This document shows, piece after piece, positions 1 to 5,828 of a DNA stretch of 7,622 nt. Position 1 is the first letter of the stretch. Every line of letters starts with the position of its first letter. The DNA lies in assembly GCA_934446135.1 (NCBI GenBank), contig CAKSDT010000085.1, positions 1 to 7,622 on the forward strand, in the 5' to 3' direction. This DNA comes from an uncultured Clostridia bacterium (GTDB taxonomy: Bacteria; Bacillota; Clostridia; RGIG6154). The notes below the pieces were generated by a model, which was not told the origin of the DNA, did not search any database, and was given only the letters and a program-made list of their open reading frames with translations. A program made the translations under genes and the position numbers.

Positions 1-684
1 TTTAATTTTGACGGTTGGTACTCAGATAAAGGACTCAAAACCAAGTACGATTTTTCCGAAAAGGTAATAAAGAACTGTACGCTTTATGCAAAATGGACCG
101 AAAAGGATCACGGCGGTACAACTCCGGACGGTGCATGGAAAAATCCGTTTGCCGACATTCACAAAAACGATTGGTTTTACGATTCGGTGAAATACGCATA
201 CGAAAACGGTCTAATGAAAGGCGTATCAAATACGGAATTTGCACCCCAAAGCGATATTACAAGAGCAATGTTTGTTACAGTTCTTTACCGTATCGAAAAC
301 GAGCCGCAGACAGCCGCAGCCGCCTTCATTGACATAGAAAGCGGAAACTATTATGAAAAGGCTGTTGCATGGGCAAGCAATAACGGTATAATCTTTGGAA
401 TTTCCGAAAATCAATTTGCTCCGAATGATAATATAACCAGAGAGCAGATGGCGGCAATGATCTATCGCTATGCAACATTCAAGGGATATGACATAACGAC
501 AAGCGGCAGCACAGCCTATACGGATAACAGCGATATTTCAGATTATGCAAAGGACGCTGTAATATGGGCTGCGGAAAAGTCCATTATGACAGGTAATACG
601 GAAGGAAACTTTGCACCAAAGGCCAATACGACAAGAGCACAGGCAGCCGCGGTATTTATGCGTATGCTGGAAAACCTAAAATAA
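1..684 (+). CDS. Surface protein C-terminus: InlB-type repeat plus three SLH domains (5' end outside window)
   Basis: The frame is open from base 1, giving the last 227 residues of a larger protein that ends in TAA at 682-684. Residues 1-33 (DGWYSD at 4-9 through LYAKW at 28-32) match the end of a Listeria-Bacteroides (InlB B-type) repeat, a beta-grasp module of surface proteins. Three S-layer homology domains follow at about 48-100, 108-161 and 172-224. Each has an FxDI/YTD-like opening, a central G(I/L)xxG turn, an FAP motif and a TR motif (ITRAMF 86-91, ITREQM 145-150, TTRAQA 210-215). SLH triplets bind secondary cell-wall polymers non-covalently, so the protein is expected to be exported and wall-anchored. 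The signal peptide and functional N-terminus lie outside the window. The third domain keeps TTRAQ but is more diverged. The gene ends at the terminator at 743-791. By eye it is more GC-rich than dnaX and the genes to its right. Confidence 0.93.
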   Translation, partial: FNFDGWYSDKGLKTKYDFSEKVIKNCTLYAKWTEKDHGGTTPDGAWKNPFADIHKNDWFYDSVKYAYENGLMKGVSNTEFAPQSDITRAMFVTVLYRIENEPQTAAAAFIDIESGNYYEKAVAWASNNGIIFGISENQFAPNDNITREQMAAMIYRYATFKGYDITTSGSTAYTDNSDISDYAKDAVIWAAEKSIMTGNTEGNFAPKANTTRAQAAAVFMRMLENLK

Positions 685-742
685 AACAAAGCTTAATATT
701 AAAACCGCCCTCTTAAAATGAGGACAAACGACGGCATAGCAG

Positions 743-791
743 GCCGCCCGGTATAGAGGCAAAACGCCTTTATCGCCGGGCGGCTTTTTTT
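743..791 (+). terminator. Strong intrinsic terminator of the SLH gene
   Basis: A perfect 9-bp GC stem pairs GCCGCCCGG (743-751) with CCGGGCGGC (776-784). It continues inward as an imperfect stem (TAGAGGC with GCCTTTA, closing on AAAAC) and is followed by seven Ts (785-791). This is a textbook Rho-independent terminator 58 bases after the SLH stop codon. The recombinase relic begins within about ten bases of its T-run. Confidence 0.95.
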
Positions 792-799
792 GTGCCTTT

Positions 800-1311
800 T
801 TTTTCAACTGTTCGGGATATAACAAGGGTAATCGGAAAATCTGTAATTCTACCCATTACATACGGGTTGACTTTTTGGAAAAGGTTGTACTTGGCGAAAT
901 CAGACGTTTAACAAAACTTGCAACGCAGTATGAGAGTGAATTTGCTAAAATTGTTATGGGATACTCAATAAAAGCAGCAGAGCAGGAAAGGCAATTAAAG
1001 CAAAAAGAATTACATACATTAAATGCAAGAAATGACGAACTCGATAATTTGTTTGAGCATATCTATGAAGATAATGTTTCCGGCAAGATAAGCGATGACA
1101 GATTTGCAAAACTGTCCGTCAAATACGAATCGGAGCAAAAAGAAGTCACGGCACGCATTAAGGATACGGTAAAACCGTTCAACAGCTCACAATTCATTAT
1201 AACTGCATAGGCAATATTGAAATACCCGACCTTGAAAAGCTACCCGAAAACAATGTTTCGGTACATACAAGACAGGGCGTAGATGTTCATTTTGCCGCTT
1301 GTGCAAGTTAA
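800..1311 (+). pseudogene. Decayed large serine recombinase (TndX/TnpX type), C-terminal remnant
   Basis: From about 803 one frame reads FNCSGYNKGN..C..THYIR, the end of a recombinase zinc beta-ribbon. It continues through a long charged coiled-coil containing EFAKIVM, ELDNLFEHIYEDNVSGK and SDDRFAKLS, which is characteristic of large serine recombinases of Tn4451/Tn5397-type elements. Near 1165-1180 the match breaks. From about 1180 a different frame reads VQQLTIHYNCIGNIEIP and runs to TAA at 1309-1311, which is the normal C-terminal DUF4368-like tail. The segment expected between the two (family SER/THR-rich linker with TPxMLNELIExI-like text, roughly 50-60 codons) is absent, so the gene has an internal deletion plus a frame change. 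The catalytic resolvase domain and most of the central domain are missing at the 5' side. The uninterrupted frame after the break ends in a premature stop at 1208-1210. It cannot encode a working recombinase. The family assignment is from memory of conserved motifs. Confidence 0.88.
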
Positions 1312-1323
1312 GGGGGTGAGCGT

Positions 1324-1635
1324 GTGAACAAAAACATAAAAGCTGCCGTTTATATGCGTGTTGCCACTTTTGAGCAGGTAGATGACAGGACAAATAAAAT
1401 GAAAGAATTTGAGGATAAAAACGGTTATGAAAATTCGGATTTCATAGTTGAACAGCGAAGCAGTTTAGCCGCTTGCAGTAAAACTCTGTACGGACTCTTA
1501 CATAATCAATCCGTAAAAACGATTTTAACACCTACTTTAAGCAGTCTTTCACGAAATATACTCGTAACACAGGACATTCTGAATACTGCAAAAAGGAATA
1601 ATAAAAAAATAATCATTATGGACGGTGAGCTATAA
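1324..1635 (+). CDS. Small serine-recombinase-like protein lacking the catalytic serine
   Basis: A GTG start at 1324 is preceded by a strong ribosome site (AGGGGGTG, 1311-1318), 12 bases after the recombinase relic's stop, so the pair looks like an original operon. The 103-residue product resembles the N-terminal resolvase domain: strand KAAVYMRVAT (6-15), helix with EQ (17-18), then SSLSRN (73-78 region) and a final strand KIIIMD. In active enzymes the first motif is YxRVS(T), with serine as the nucleophile; here it is RVAT, alanine at residue 14. The usual DRLSRN arginine pair is reduced to SSLSRN. There is no DNA-binding domain. It may be an accessory or regulatory relative carried by integrative elements, or a decaying fragment; the intact frame and strong ribosome site favour a gene that was recently functional. 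Its function is unknown. Confidence 0.7.
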   Translation: MNKNIKAAVYMRVATFEQVDDRTNKMKEFEDKNGYENSDFIVEQRSSLAACSKTLYGLLHNQSVKTILTPTLSSLSRNILVTQDILNTAKRNNKKIIIMDGEL

Positions 1636-1663
1636 AAGTTATCCGCATACTGATTAAAGGCAA

Positions 1664-1716
1664 TAAAAAACCGAGAGTGTTTATAGAACATCTCAAATCC
1701 TATAAGAACTCTCGGT
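1664..1716 (-). terminator. Intrinsic terminator after tRNA-Pro
   Basis: On the minus strand ACCGAGAGT (1716-1708) pairs with ACTCTCGGT (1678-1670), with an AT-rich extension (CTTATAG with CTATAAA) inside, followed by a T-run (1670-1665). It starts two bases beyond the tRNA-Pro CCA end, so it ends the dnaX-ybaB-tRNA-Pro transcript. There is no T-run on the plus-strand side, so it should not stop transcription coming from the recombinase relics. Confidence 0.9.
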
Positions 1717-1717
1717 A

Positions 1718-1794
1718 TGGTCGAGGTGACAGGATTTGAACCTGCGGCCCCTTCGTCCCGAACGAAGTACTCTACCAAACTGAGCCACACCTCG
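1718..1794 (-). tRNA. tRNA-Pro (anticodon CGG)
   Basis: The reverse complement folds as a full cloverleaf of 77 bases. The acceptor stem is CGAGGTG/CACCTCG with discriminator A and an encoded CCA (1718-1720). The D-arm reads GCTC..GAGT, the anticodon stem is CTTCG/CGAAG with loop TTCGGGA, and the T-arm contains GGTTCAAATCC. The loop places CGG at positions 34-36 (window bases 1760-1758), decoding the proline codon CCG. It lies 40 bases after ybaB on the same strand and is probably co-transcribed with it, since no clear separate promoter is visible. Confidence 0.96.
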
Positions 1795-1800
1795 ATATAT

Positions 1801-1818
1801 AAAACGCAAAAGCGTTTT
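1801..1818 (-). terminator. Possible weak terminator or processing hairpin between ybaB and tRNA-Pro
   Basis: A 7-bp inverted repeat (AAAACGC / GCGTTTT, loop of four) sits between the ybaB stop and the tRNA-Pro 5' end. On the minus strand the T-rich arm is followed by ATATAT rather than a clean T-run, so termination would be weak. It could instead be a spacer hairpin where the tRNA precursor is cut from the mRNA. Confidence 0.4.
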
Positions 1819-1843
1819 TTACATTAAACTTTTTTTACATTAA
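1815..1843. repeat. 13-base tandem direct repeat over the ybaB stop codon
   Basis: TTTTTTACATTAA occurs at 1815-1827 and again at 1831-1843, a 16-base period. The second copy contains the last codons and stop of ybaB, and the first lies just downstream. It looks like a small local duplication; no function is implied. Confidence 0.75.
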
Positions 1844-2182
1844 GCCCGGTATATTCATACCTCCGGTTACCTTTGAAAGTTGAGAATTTGAAACTTCATC
1901 TGCTTTCTTCAGTACCTCTTTCACTGCGGACAATACTAAATCCTCCAGCATTTCAACATCATCAGGATCAACCGCCTCAGGGTTAATTTTTATAGATGTG
2001 ATTTCTTTTTTTGCCGTTGCCTTAACAGTAACCATTCCGCCGCCGACAGTTGCCTCTACCTCTAAATTATCAAGATCATCTTGAACTTTAAGCATATCCT
2101 GCTGTAATTTTTGTGCCTGCTTAATCATTTGATTAAAGTTTGCACCGCCCATGCCGCCCATATTAAACTTACCTTTTGCCAT
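1835..2182 (-). CDS. ybaB: YbaB/EbfC family nucleoid-associated protein
   Basis: The product is 115 residues starting MAKGKFNMGGMGG. This start is preferred over an ATG eight codons upstream because GAGGA lies about nine bases ahead of it and the upstream ATG would overlap the end of dnaX. The sequence has the family pattern: a glycine/methionine-rich N-terminus, a helix with MIKQAQKLQQDM, the strand block VEATVGGGMVTVKATAKKEI, then INPEAVDPDDVEMLEDLVLSAV and a C-terminal GGMNIPGL tail. YbaB/EbfC proteins are dimeric DNA-binding proteins of the nucleoid. The gene is next to dnaX in most bacteria (yaaK in Bacillus) and here follows it with a four-base gap, its ribosome site lying inside the dnaX 3' end, so coupling is likely. 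recR normally comes next and is absent. Confidence 0.95.
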   Translation of the reverse strand: MAKGKFNMGGMGGANFNQMIKQAQKLQQDMLKVQDDLDNLEVEATVGGGMVTVKATAKKEITSIKINPEAVDPDDVEMLEDLVLSAVKEVLKKADEVSNSQLSKVTGGMNIPGLM

Positions 2183-2186
2183 AAAA

Positions 2187-3851
2187 TTAATCCTCGCTTT
2201 CATCATCTATCGAAACAATACCGGGAAATTTATCTGCAAGATTTAAGATATTCGCCGCATCACTAAATAACCTTTCTTTATCCGATGGCGGGGGAGCATC
2301 AAAATCGGCATCAACGTTTGACATCCCTTGAAGACTATCAACAGACTGTATGTTATCACGGCTAACTGAAACATCGCCAAAATCCATGGAAACATTGTAT
2401 CTCTTACCACAAATTTTCTCAACAGCACTTACTATTATACCAAGATTTTCAGAATTGTCAATACTTTCTTTATTAGATAAATGATTTTTTGGTAAAAAAA
2501 CTGTTAAATTATCACCGTTTACAGACACATTTGATTGCATAAGTTCGGCAAACAAACGCATTTTATGCTGTGCAGCAACTTCTTTTATCACATCACTCCA
2601 ATTTGACACAACATCAGAATTAACGGAAGATGCAACAGACTTTACTGCAGCGACACTATTTTTTACAAATTCTTTTTGAACCGGTTTAACCGGTTGCTGT
2701 TTGTTCGGCATCTGATTATTTTGCGTGAATGTTTTAGAAACGGGTATTGTGCTAAAATAACTGTTATTTTTAGTACACAGCGAAATCAAGCCTATTTCAA
2801 GAACAACTTTTGGGTTAGGGGATTCTTTTTGCAACTTATAGGTGTTATTAAGTAAATTTGCAAGTCTCATCAACGAATCTGTTGTAAACAAATAGGATTG
2901 TTCTTTAAAAAGTTTTGCACGTTCGCTTGACATTTGCAGTGTTTCAGACAAGTCAACTGTCAACGATGCAACAAGCAAACATCTTACATGCTCGATAAGA
3001 TAAGATGTAAATAAAATAGGATCCCTGCCGTCACGAATAGCATTTTCAGTTTTCTCTATAACTTCAGCGATGTCAAAATTGGCAATAGCATTGAACAAAT
3101 CGAAAATGGTATTGTCATCAACTATGCCTAGTAATTTTGTCACAAATTCTGATGTTATATTATTTGAATCCAGCGAAGTACACTTATCGAGTATTGCAAG
3201 TGCATCTCTCATAGAACCATCGGCAGCATAAGTAATAGTGCTTACAGCCTCATCTTCAATTGTATGTCCTGACTTCTCACATACATACCTAATTCTGTCA
3301 GAAATTTTTTGTGATTCAATTCTTTTGAAGTCATATCTCTGACATCTTGAAAGAATTGTTGCAGGAACTTTATGATACTCTGTAGTTGCAAGTATGAAAA
3401 TCACATGTTCCGGCGGTTCTTCCAAAGTTTTCAAAAGGGCATTAAAAGCACCCGCAGAAAGCATATGAACTTCGTCAATAATATAAACTTTATAATTAAG
3501 GGTAACAGGGGGGTAGGCAATTTCGTCTCTGATTTCGCGGATGTTATCCACACTGGTATTGGAAGCAGCATCAATTTCAACAACATCTATGGCACTTCCG
3601 TCTAATATTGATCTGCATGCCTCACATTTGTTGCAAGGATTAGCACCGTTCCTGTCAGTACAATTTACGGCACGGGACAAAATTCTTGCAGTTGTAGTTT
3701 TTCCGGTTCCTCTTGTACCGCAAAACAAGTATGCGTGAGAAACCTTGCCGCTTTCAACCTGATTAGACAAAGCCGTTACAATATGTTCCTGACCTACAAC
3801 ATCATCAAAAGTTTCAGGTCTGAATTGTCTGTATAAAGCCTGATACTCCAT
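2187..3851 (-). CDS. dnaX: DNA polymerase III subunits gamma and tau
   Basis: The 554-residue product is close to the length of Bacillus DnaX and is the clamp-loader ATPase of the replisome. The N-terminal AAA+ core opens MEYQALYRQFRP. It has Walker A GTRGTGKTT (45-53), a four-cysteine zinc module (Cys64, 73, 76, 79), Walker B IIDEVH (124-129), sensor 1 ILATTEYHKVP (153-163), the SRC arginine-finger motif (168-170) and sensor 2 GSMRDA (212-217). A lid and collar region follow to about 360. A polar linker with NNQMPNKQQPVK (378-389) leads to a tau-type C-terminal domain from about 415 (NWSDVIKEVAAQHK) and an acidic tail. All catalytic residues are present. The ribosome site AAGGAG is at 3870-3865, 13 bases from the ATG, rather far. 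The gene lies downstream of the SRP RNA and 4 bases ahead of ybaB. Confidence 0.98.
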   Translation of the reverse strand: MEYQALYRQFRPETFDDVVGQEHIVTALSNQVESGKVSHAYLFCGTRGTGKTTTARILSRAVNCTDRNGANPCNKCEACRSILDGSAIDVVEIDAASNTSVDNIREIRDEIAYPPVTLNYKVYIIDEVHMLSAGAFNALLKTLEEPPEHVIFILATTEYHKVPATILSRCQRYDFKRIESQKISDRIRYVCEKSGHTIEDEAVSTITYAADGSMRDALAILDKCTSLDSNNITSEFVTKLLGIVDDNTIFDLFNAIANFDIAEVIEKTENAIRDGRDPILFTSYLIEHVRCLLVASLTVDLSETLQMSSERAKLFKEQSYLFTTDSLMRLANLLNNTYKLQKESPNPKVVLEIGLISLCTKNNSYFSTIPVSKTFTQNNQMPNKQQPVKPVQKEFVKNSVAAVKSVASSVNSDVVSNWSDVIKEVAAQHKMRLFAELMQSNVSVNGDNLTVFLPKNHLSNKESIDNSENLGIIVSAVEKICGKRYNVSMDFGDVSVSRDNIQSVDSLQGMSNVDADFDAPPPSDKERLFSDAANILNLADKFPGIVSIDDESED

Positions 3852-3904
3852 AAAATTACTATTTCTCCTTAATTAAAATAAGCCATACAGCCCGAAATCG
3901 AAAT

Positions 3905-4145
3905 CAAACTATGCACGATTAGAATACTATCCACTCAAATCAGGCACCCTCACGGCACATTGCGAATTTTGCTTATTGCTGCTTGGTTCCCCACCTGACA
4001 AGGTTCACAAACCGCAATTGCGTAAGACCCAATTCTCAACACTTCAAGTATAATTCTGCTACACACTAAGACCCCTCAATCGGGCATTCACCCTTGCTAC
4101 AGCGGATTGCAAGTACAGGACACCGCTACCTTCCCGGTTAGTATG
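3905..4145 (-). ncRNA. ffs: Large (Firmicute-type) signal recognition particle RNA
   Basis: The minus strand carries the diagnostic S-domain apical helix at 4006-3971: GAACCTTGTCAGG, a GGAA tetraloop, then AAGCAGCAATAAGC. This matches the site bound by the Ffh M domain. Upstream, at about 4140-4070, is an Alu-type domain with GGTAGCGGTGTCCTGTA, GCAATCCGC and GGGTGAATGCCC, so this is the long RNA found in Bacillus and Clostridia and not the short 4.5S form. The ends are estimates: the 5' limit is from ACTAA pairing with TTAGT around the Alu domain, and the 3' limit from the return strand near CGTGCAT. The RNA scaffolds co-translational targeting of membrane proteins. It lies between tRNA-Leu and dnaX, as scr does in Bacillus. 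Bases 3852-3904 form the dnaX leader, with no convincing separate promoter or terminator. Confidence 0.92.
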
Positions 4146-4158
4146 ACATGGTTATTAA

Positions 4159-4173
4159 CTGCTTATTAAGCAG
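4159..4173. other. Perfect 7-base inverted repeat between tRNA-Leu and SRP RNA
   Basis: CTGCTTA and TAAGCAG flank a single T. In the minus-strand transcript this gives a small hairpin 14 bases after the tRNA-Leu CCA. A run of six Ts lies between the CCA and the hairpin, not after it, so it is not a standard terminator. It could be a processing spacer in a tRNA-Leu/SRP RNA precursor. Confidence 0.45.
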
Positions 4174-4187
4174 ATTAATACAAAAAA

Positions 4188-4272
4188 TGGTGCGGGTGAA
4201 GAGACTTGAACTCCCACGCCTTGCGACACAAGAACCTAAATCTTGCACGTCTGCCAATTCCGTCACACCCGC
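4188..4272 (-). tRNA. tRNA-Leu (anticodon UAG)
   Basis: The reverse complement is an 85-base class II tRNA. The acceptor stem is GCGGGTG/CACCCGC with discriminator A and encoded CCA (4188-4190). The D-arm contains AATTGGCAGAC, the anticodon stem is CAAGA/TCTTG with loop TTTAGGT, the variable arm is long (GTGTCGCAAGGCGT region), and the T-arm contains GAGTTCAAGTCTC. TAG at positions 34-36 decodes CUA. The long variable arm and acceptor sequence fit leucine. A consensus promoter lies nine bases upstream. Confidence 0.96.
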
Positions 4273-4281
4273 AACAATGTT

Positions 4282-4310
4282 ATGATAACATTTTTACTCG
4301 CAAATGTCAA
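4282..4310 (-). promoter_or_regulatory. Sigma-A promoter for tRNA-Leu / SRP RNA / dnaX
   Basis: On the minus strand a perfect -35 TTGACA (4310-4305) and a -10 TATCAT (4287-4282) are separated by exactly 17 bases, with nine bases to the tRNA 5' end. No equally good promoter is seen before the SRP RNA or dnaX, so this one may serve the whole block, with RNA processing. Confidence 0.88.
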
Positions 4311-4339
4311 TAATATTTACACTTTTAAAACTAAAAATA

Positions 4340-4368
4340 TTGACAACTTAGCCAAATTAGGGTAACAT
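4340..4368 (+). promoter_or_regulatory. Sigma-A promoter for the HAD phosphatase gene
   Basis: A perfect -35 TTGACA (4340-4345) and a -10 TAACAT (4363-4368) are separated by 17 bases, with the ATG 30 bases further on. It is back-to-back with the tRNA-Leu promoter: the two -35 boxes are 29 bases apart in AT-rich DNA. Confidence 0.8.
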
Positions 4369-4398
4369 ATAAGTATATCGAATAATGGGAGAAATTTT

Positions 4399-5172
4399 AT
4401 GGACAGTTTAAAAAATAAAATGGGATTTATAAGTGATATGGACGGTGTGATATATCACGGCAATAAAATTCTCGACGGCGTTAAGGAATTTGTTACATGG
4501 CTGCTTGAAAATGACAAAAAATTTCTGTTTCTTACAAACAGCCCGGAAAGAACACCGATTGAACTAAAACACAAACTTTCAAGAATGGGGCTTGAAGTAC
4601 CTGAAGAAAATTTTTATACCAGTGCACTGGCAACTGCATCGTTTTTAGCACATCAAAATCCCGGTTGTTCAGCGTATGTTATCGGCGAAGCGGGAATAAT
4701 TAATGCTTTATACGAAAAAGGCATTTTTATGAATGATGTTAATCCCGATTATGTTGTTATAAGCGAAACGAGAACTTATAATTTTGAAAAAATCGAAAAA
4801 GCAATTGCACTTGTAAATAAAGGTGCAAAACTCATAGGAACGAATCCCGACACTACAGGTCCTACAGAGCAGGGGATAATGCCTGCAACCGGTTCTCTTA
4901 TTGCACCTATTGAAATCGCTACAGAGAAAAAAGCCTATTTCATAGGCAAACCAAATCCTTTAATGTTACGGCATGCTCTCAAAAAAATGGGATGCCACAG
5001 TTCTGATATCGCTCTTATAGGAGATAGAATGGATACCGATATAATAGCAGGTATTGAGTCAAATATGGACACTGTTCTCGTGTTAAGTGGCGTTACTTCA
5101 AAAGAAAATATTGAAAAGTTTCCATATAGGCCAAAGTACATTCTCGGCGGTGTAGGGGATATAATTAAATAA
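4399..5172 (+). CDS. HAD-IIA family hydrolase, NagD-like sugar/nucleotide phosphatase
   Basis: The 257-residue product has the length and motif set of the NagD/AraL group of haloacid dehalogenase phosphatases. Motif I is DMDGVIY (13-19), with Asp13 the expected nucleophile and Asp15 the acid/base. Motif II is LTNS (45-48), motif III is GKPNP with Lys184, and motif IV is GDRMDTDI (208-215), with the Mg-binding aspartates. The C2-type cap lies between motifs II and III and contains the family segment IGTNPDTTGPTEQG (146-159). Members hydrolyse small phosphoesters such as UMP or sugar phosphates in the cytosol; the substrate cannot be told from sequence. GGGAGA (4387-4392) is the ribosome site, six bases before the ATG. 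The gene looks monocistronic, with its own promoter and a terminator hairpin at 5178. Confidence 0.93.
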   Translation: MDSLKNKMGFISDMDGVIYHGNKILDGVKEFVTWLLENDKKFLFLTNSPERTPIELKHKLSRMGLEVPEENFYTSALATASFLAHQNPGCSAYVIGEAGIINALYEKGIFMNDVNPDYVVISETRTYNFEKIEKAIALVNKGAKLIGTNPDTTGPTEQGIMPATGSLIAPIEIATEKKAYFIGKPNPLMLRHALKKMGCHSSDIALIGDRMDTDIIAGIESNMDTVLVLSGVTSKENIEKFPYRPKYILGGVGDIIK

Positions 5173-5177
5173 ATTTA

Positions 5178-5204
5178 AATAGAATGCTTAAAGCATTCTA
5201 TTTT
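5178..5204. terminator. Shared hairpin terminator between convergent genes
   Basis: AATAGAATGCTT (5178-5189) and AAGCATTCTATT (5191-5202) form a near-perfect palindrome, followed by TTTT on the plus side. It ends the HAD gene, whose stop is five bases upstream of the hairpin. The T-tract overlaps the stop codon of the minus-strand amidase. On the minus strand the hairpin is followed by TTTAAATTTATTT, so it may also work, less strongly, for the amidase. Confidence 0.8.
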
Positions 5205-5773
5205 CAGTTAAATCCAAAATAATTCTTTAAACCTGTATATATAGCATTAGCAAACCCAAATTGATCGTTGGCAAGTTTTAGTGAGTCGTTGTAATTTGTT
5301 ATATACGCAAGTTCGATTAACGCTGACGGCATGGTTGTTTTCCTCAAAACATAAAATGTTTTATTCACAAACACTCCGTTATTTTTTGTACCTACATTGG
5401 ATACGATAGACATTAAAATCTGTTCTGCAAGATTATATGCTTCAGACGGATTGTTGTAAACATACACTTCCGTGCCGTTTGCTTCTTCATTTTCCGATGA
5501 GTTAACATGTATGCTTAAAAAATAATCTGCACCCCAAGCATTAGCCATATCAACTCTTTCTCTTAAACTTGAACTATTATTGTATCCAAGTACAGTATCA
5601 GCATCAGGTCTTGAAAGTTTTGCTTCAAATCTGCTGTCATTTCCCAGCAAATCATAAAGATATTTTCCAACATTGTATGTTATATCCTGCTCATACAGAC
5701 CATTAGCGGCTGCACCGCTGTTATGGTAACCGGTAGGATTATGACCCTGATCAATAAATATCTTAATTGCCAT
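5204..5773 (-). CDS. N-acetylmuramoyl-L-alanine amidase (Amidase_3), no signal peptide
   Basis: The chosen start, MAIKIFIDQGHN, has AAGGGA seven to nine bases upstream; an ATG 14 codons further up lacks a comparable site. The 189-residue protein is a single Amidase_3 domain. The expected zinc ligands are His11 (DQGHN), Glu28 (LYEQDITYNVG) and His89 (LSIHVNSS). The catalytic glutamate is Glu154 in ALIELAYITN. LRERVDMANAWGADYFLS is the usual helix before the third ligand. These enzymes cut the amide bond between MurNAc and the stem peptide. No signal peptide, membrane anchor or wall-binding domain is present, unlike most housekeeping amidases; similar bare domains occur in phage endolysins and some sporulation or spore-germination hydrolases. 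No phage genes are nearby. The promoter is uncertain; upstream DNA is AT-rich and shared with the tRNA-Gly promoter region. Confidence 0.93.
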   Translation of the reverse strand: MAIKIFIDQGHNPTGYHNSGAAANGLYEQDITYNVGKYLYDLLGNDSRFEAKLSRPDADTVLGYNNSSSLRERVDMANAWGADYFLSIHVNSSENEEANGTEVYVYNNPSEAYNLAEQILMSIVSNVGTKNNGVFVNKTFYVLRKTTMPSALIELAYITNYNDSLKLANDQFGFANAIYTGLKNYFGFN

Positions 5774-5828
5774 TTTAACATCCCTTTCTTTTATTTCTAT
5801 AAACATTTTATGCAAAACAAAAAAATCT

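Noticed and set aside
93..332. Plus-strand open frame overlapping the SLH domains
   Set aside because: It is an out-of-frame shadow of the SLH gene, with no family similarity and no ribosome site.
700..742. Possible riboswitch or attenuator between the SLH gene and its terminator
   Set aside because: Only a short CCTC/GAGG hairpin is visible, with no known conserved core, and it lies downstream of a gene and not ahead of one.
1506..1790. Minus-strand open frame of 94 codons over tRNA-Pro
   Set aside because: It spans the tRNA and its terminator and contains a typical tRNA read-through sequence (GAAGSNPVTS); not a gene.
2465..2495. Possible -1 frameshift site in dnaX (A AAA AAT at codons 454-456, with a stop three codons later in the -1 frame)
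   Set aside because: The heptamer is weaker than the A AAA AAG used in E. coli, I see no clear stimulatory hairpin or upstream Shine-Dalgarno-like element, and the product would stop inside the C-terminal domain and not at its border.
3372..3738. Two plus-strand open frames inside dnaX
   Set aside because: They are antisense to the AAA+ core of dnaX, where the minus-strand reading has every conserved motif.
4141..4180. Separate promoter for SRP RNA (CATACT as a -10)
   Set aside because: No acceptable -35 lies 16-18 bases upstream, and CATACT overlaps the likely RNA 5' end. Processing from the tRNA-Leu transcript explains the layout better.
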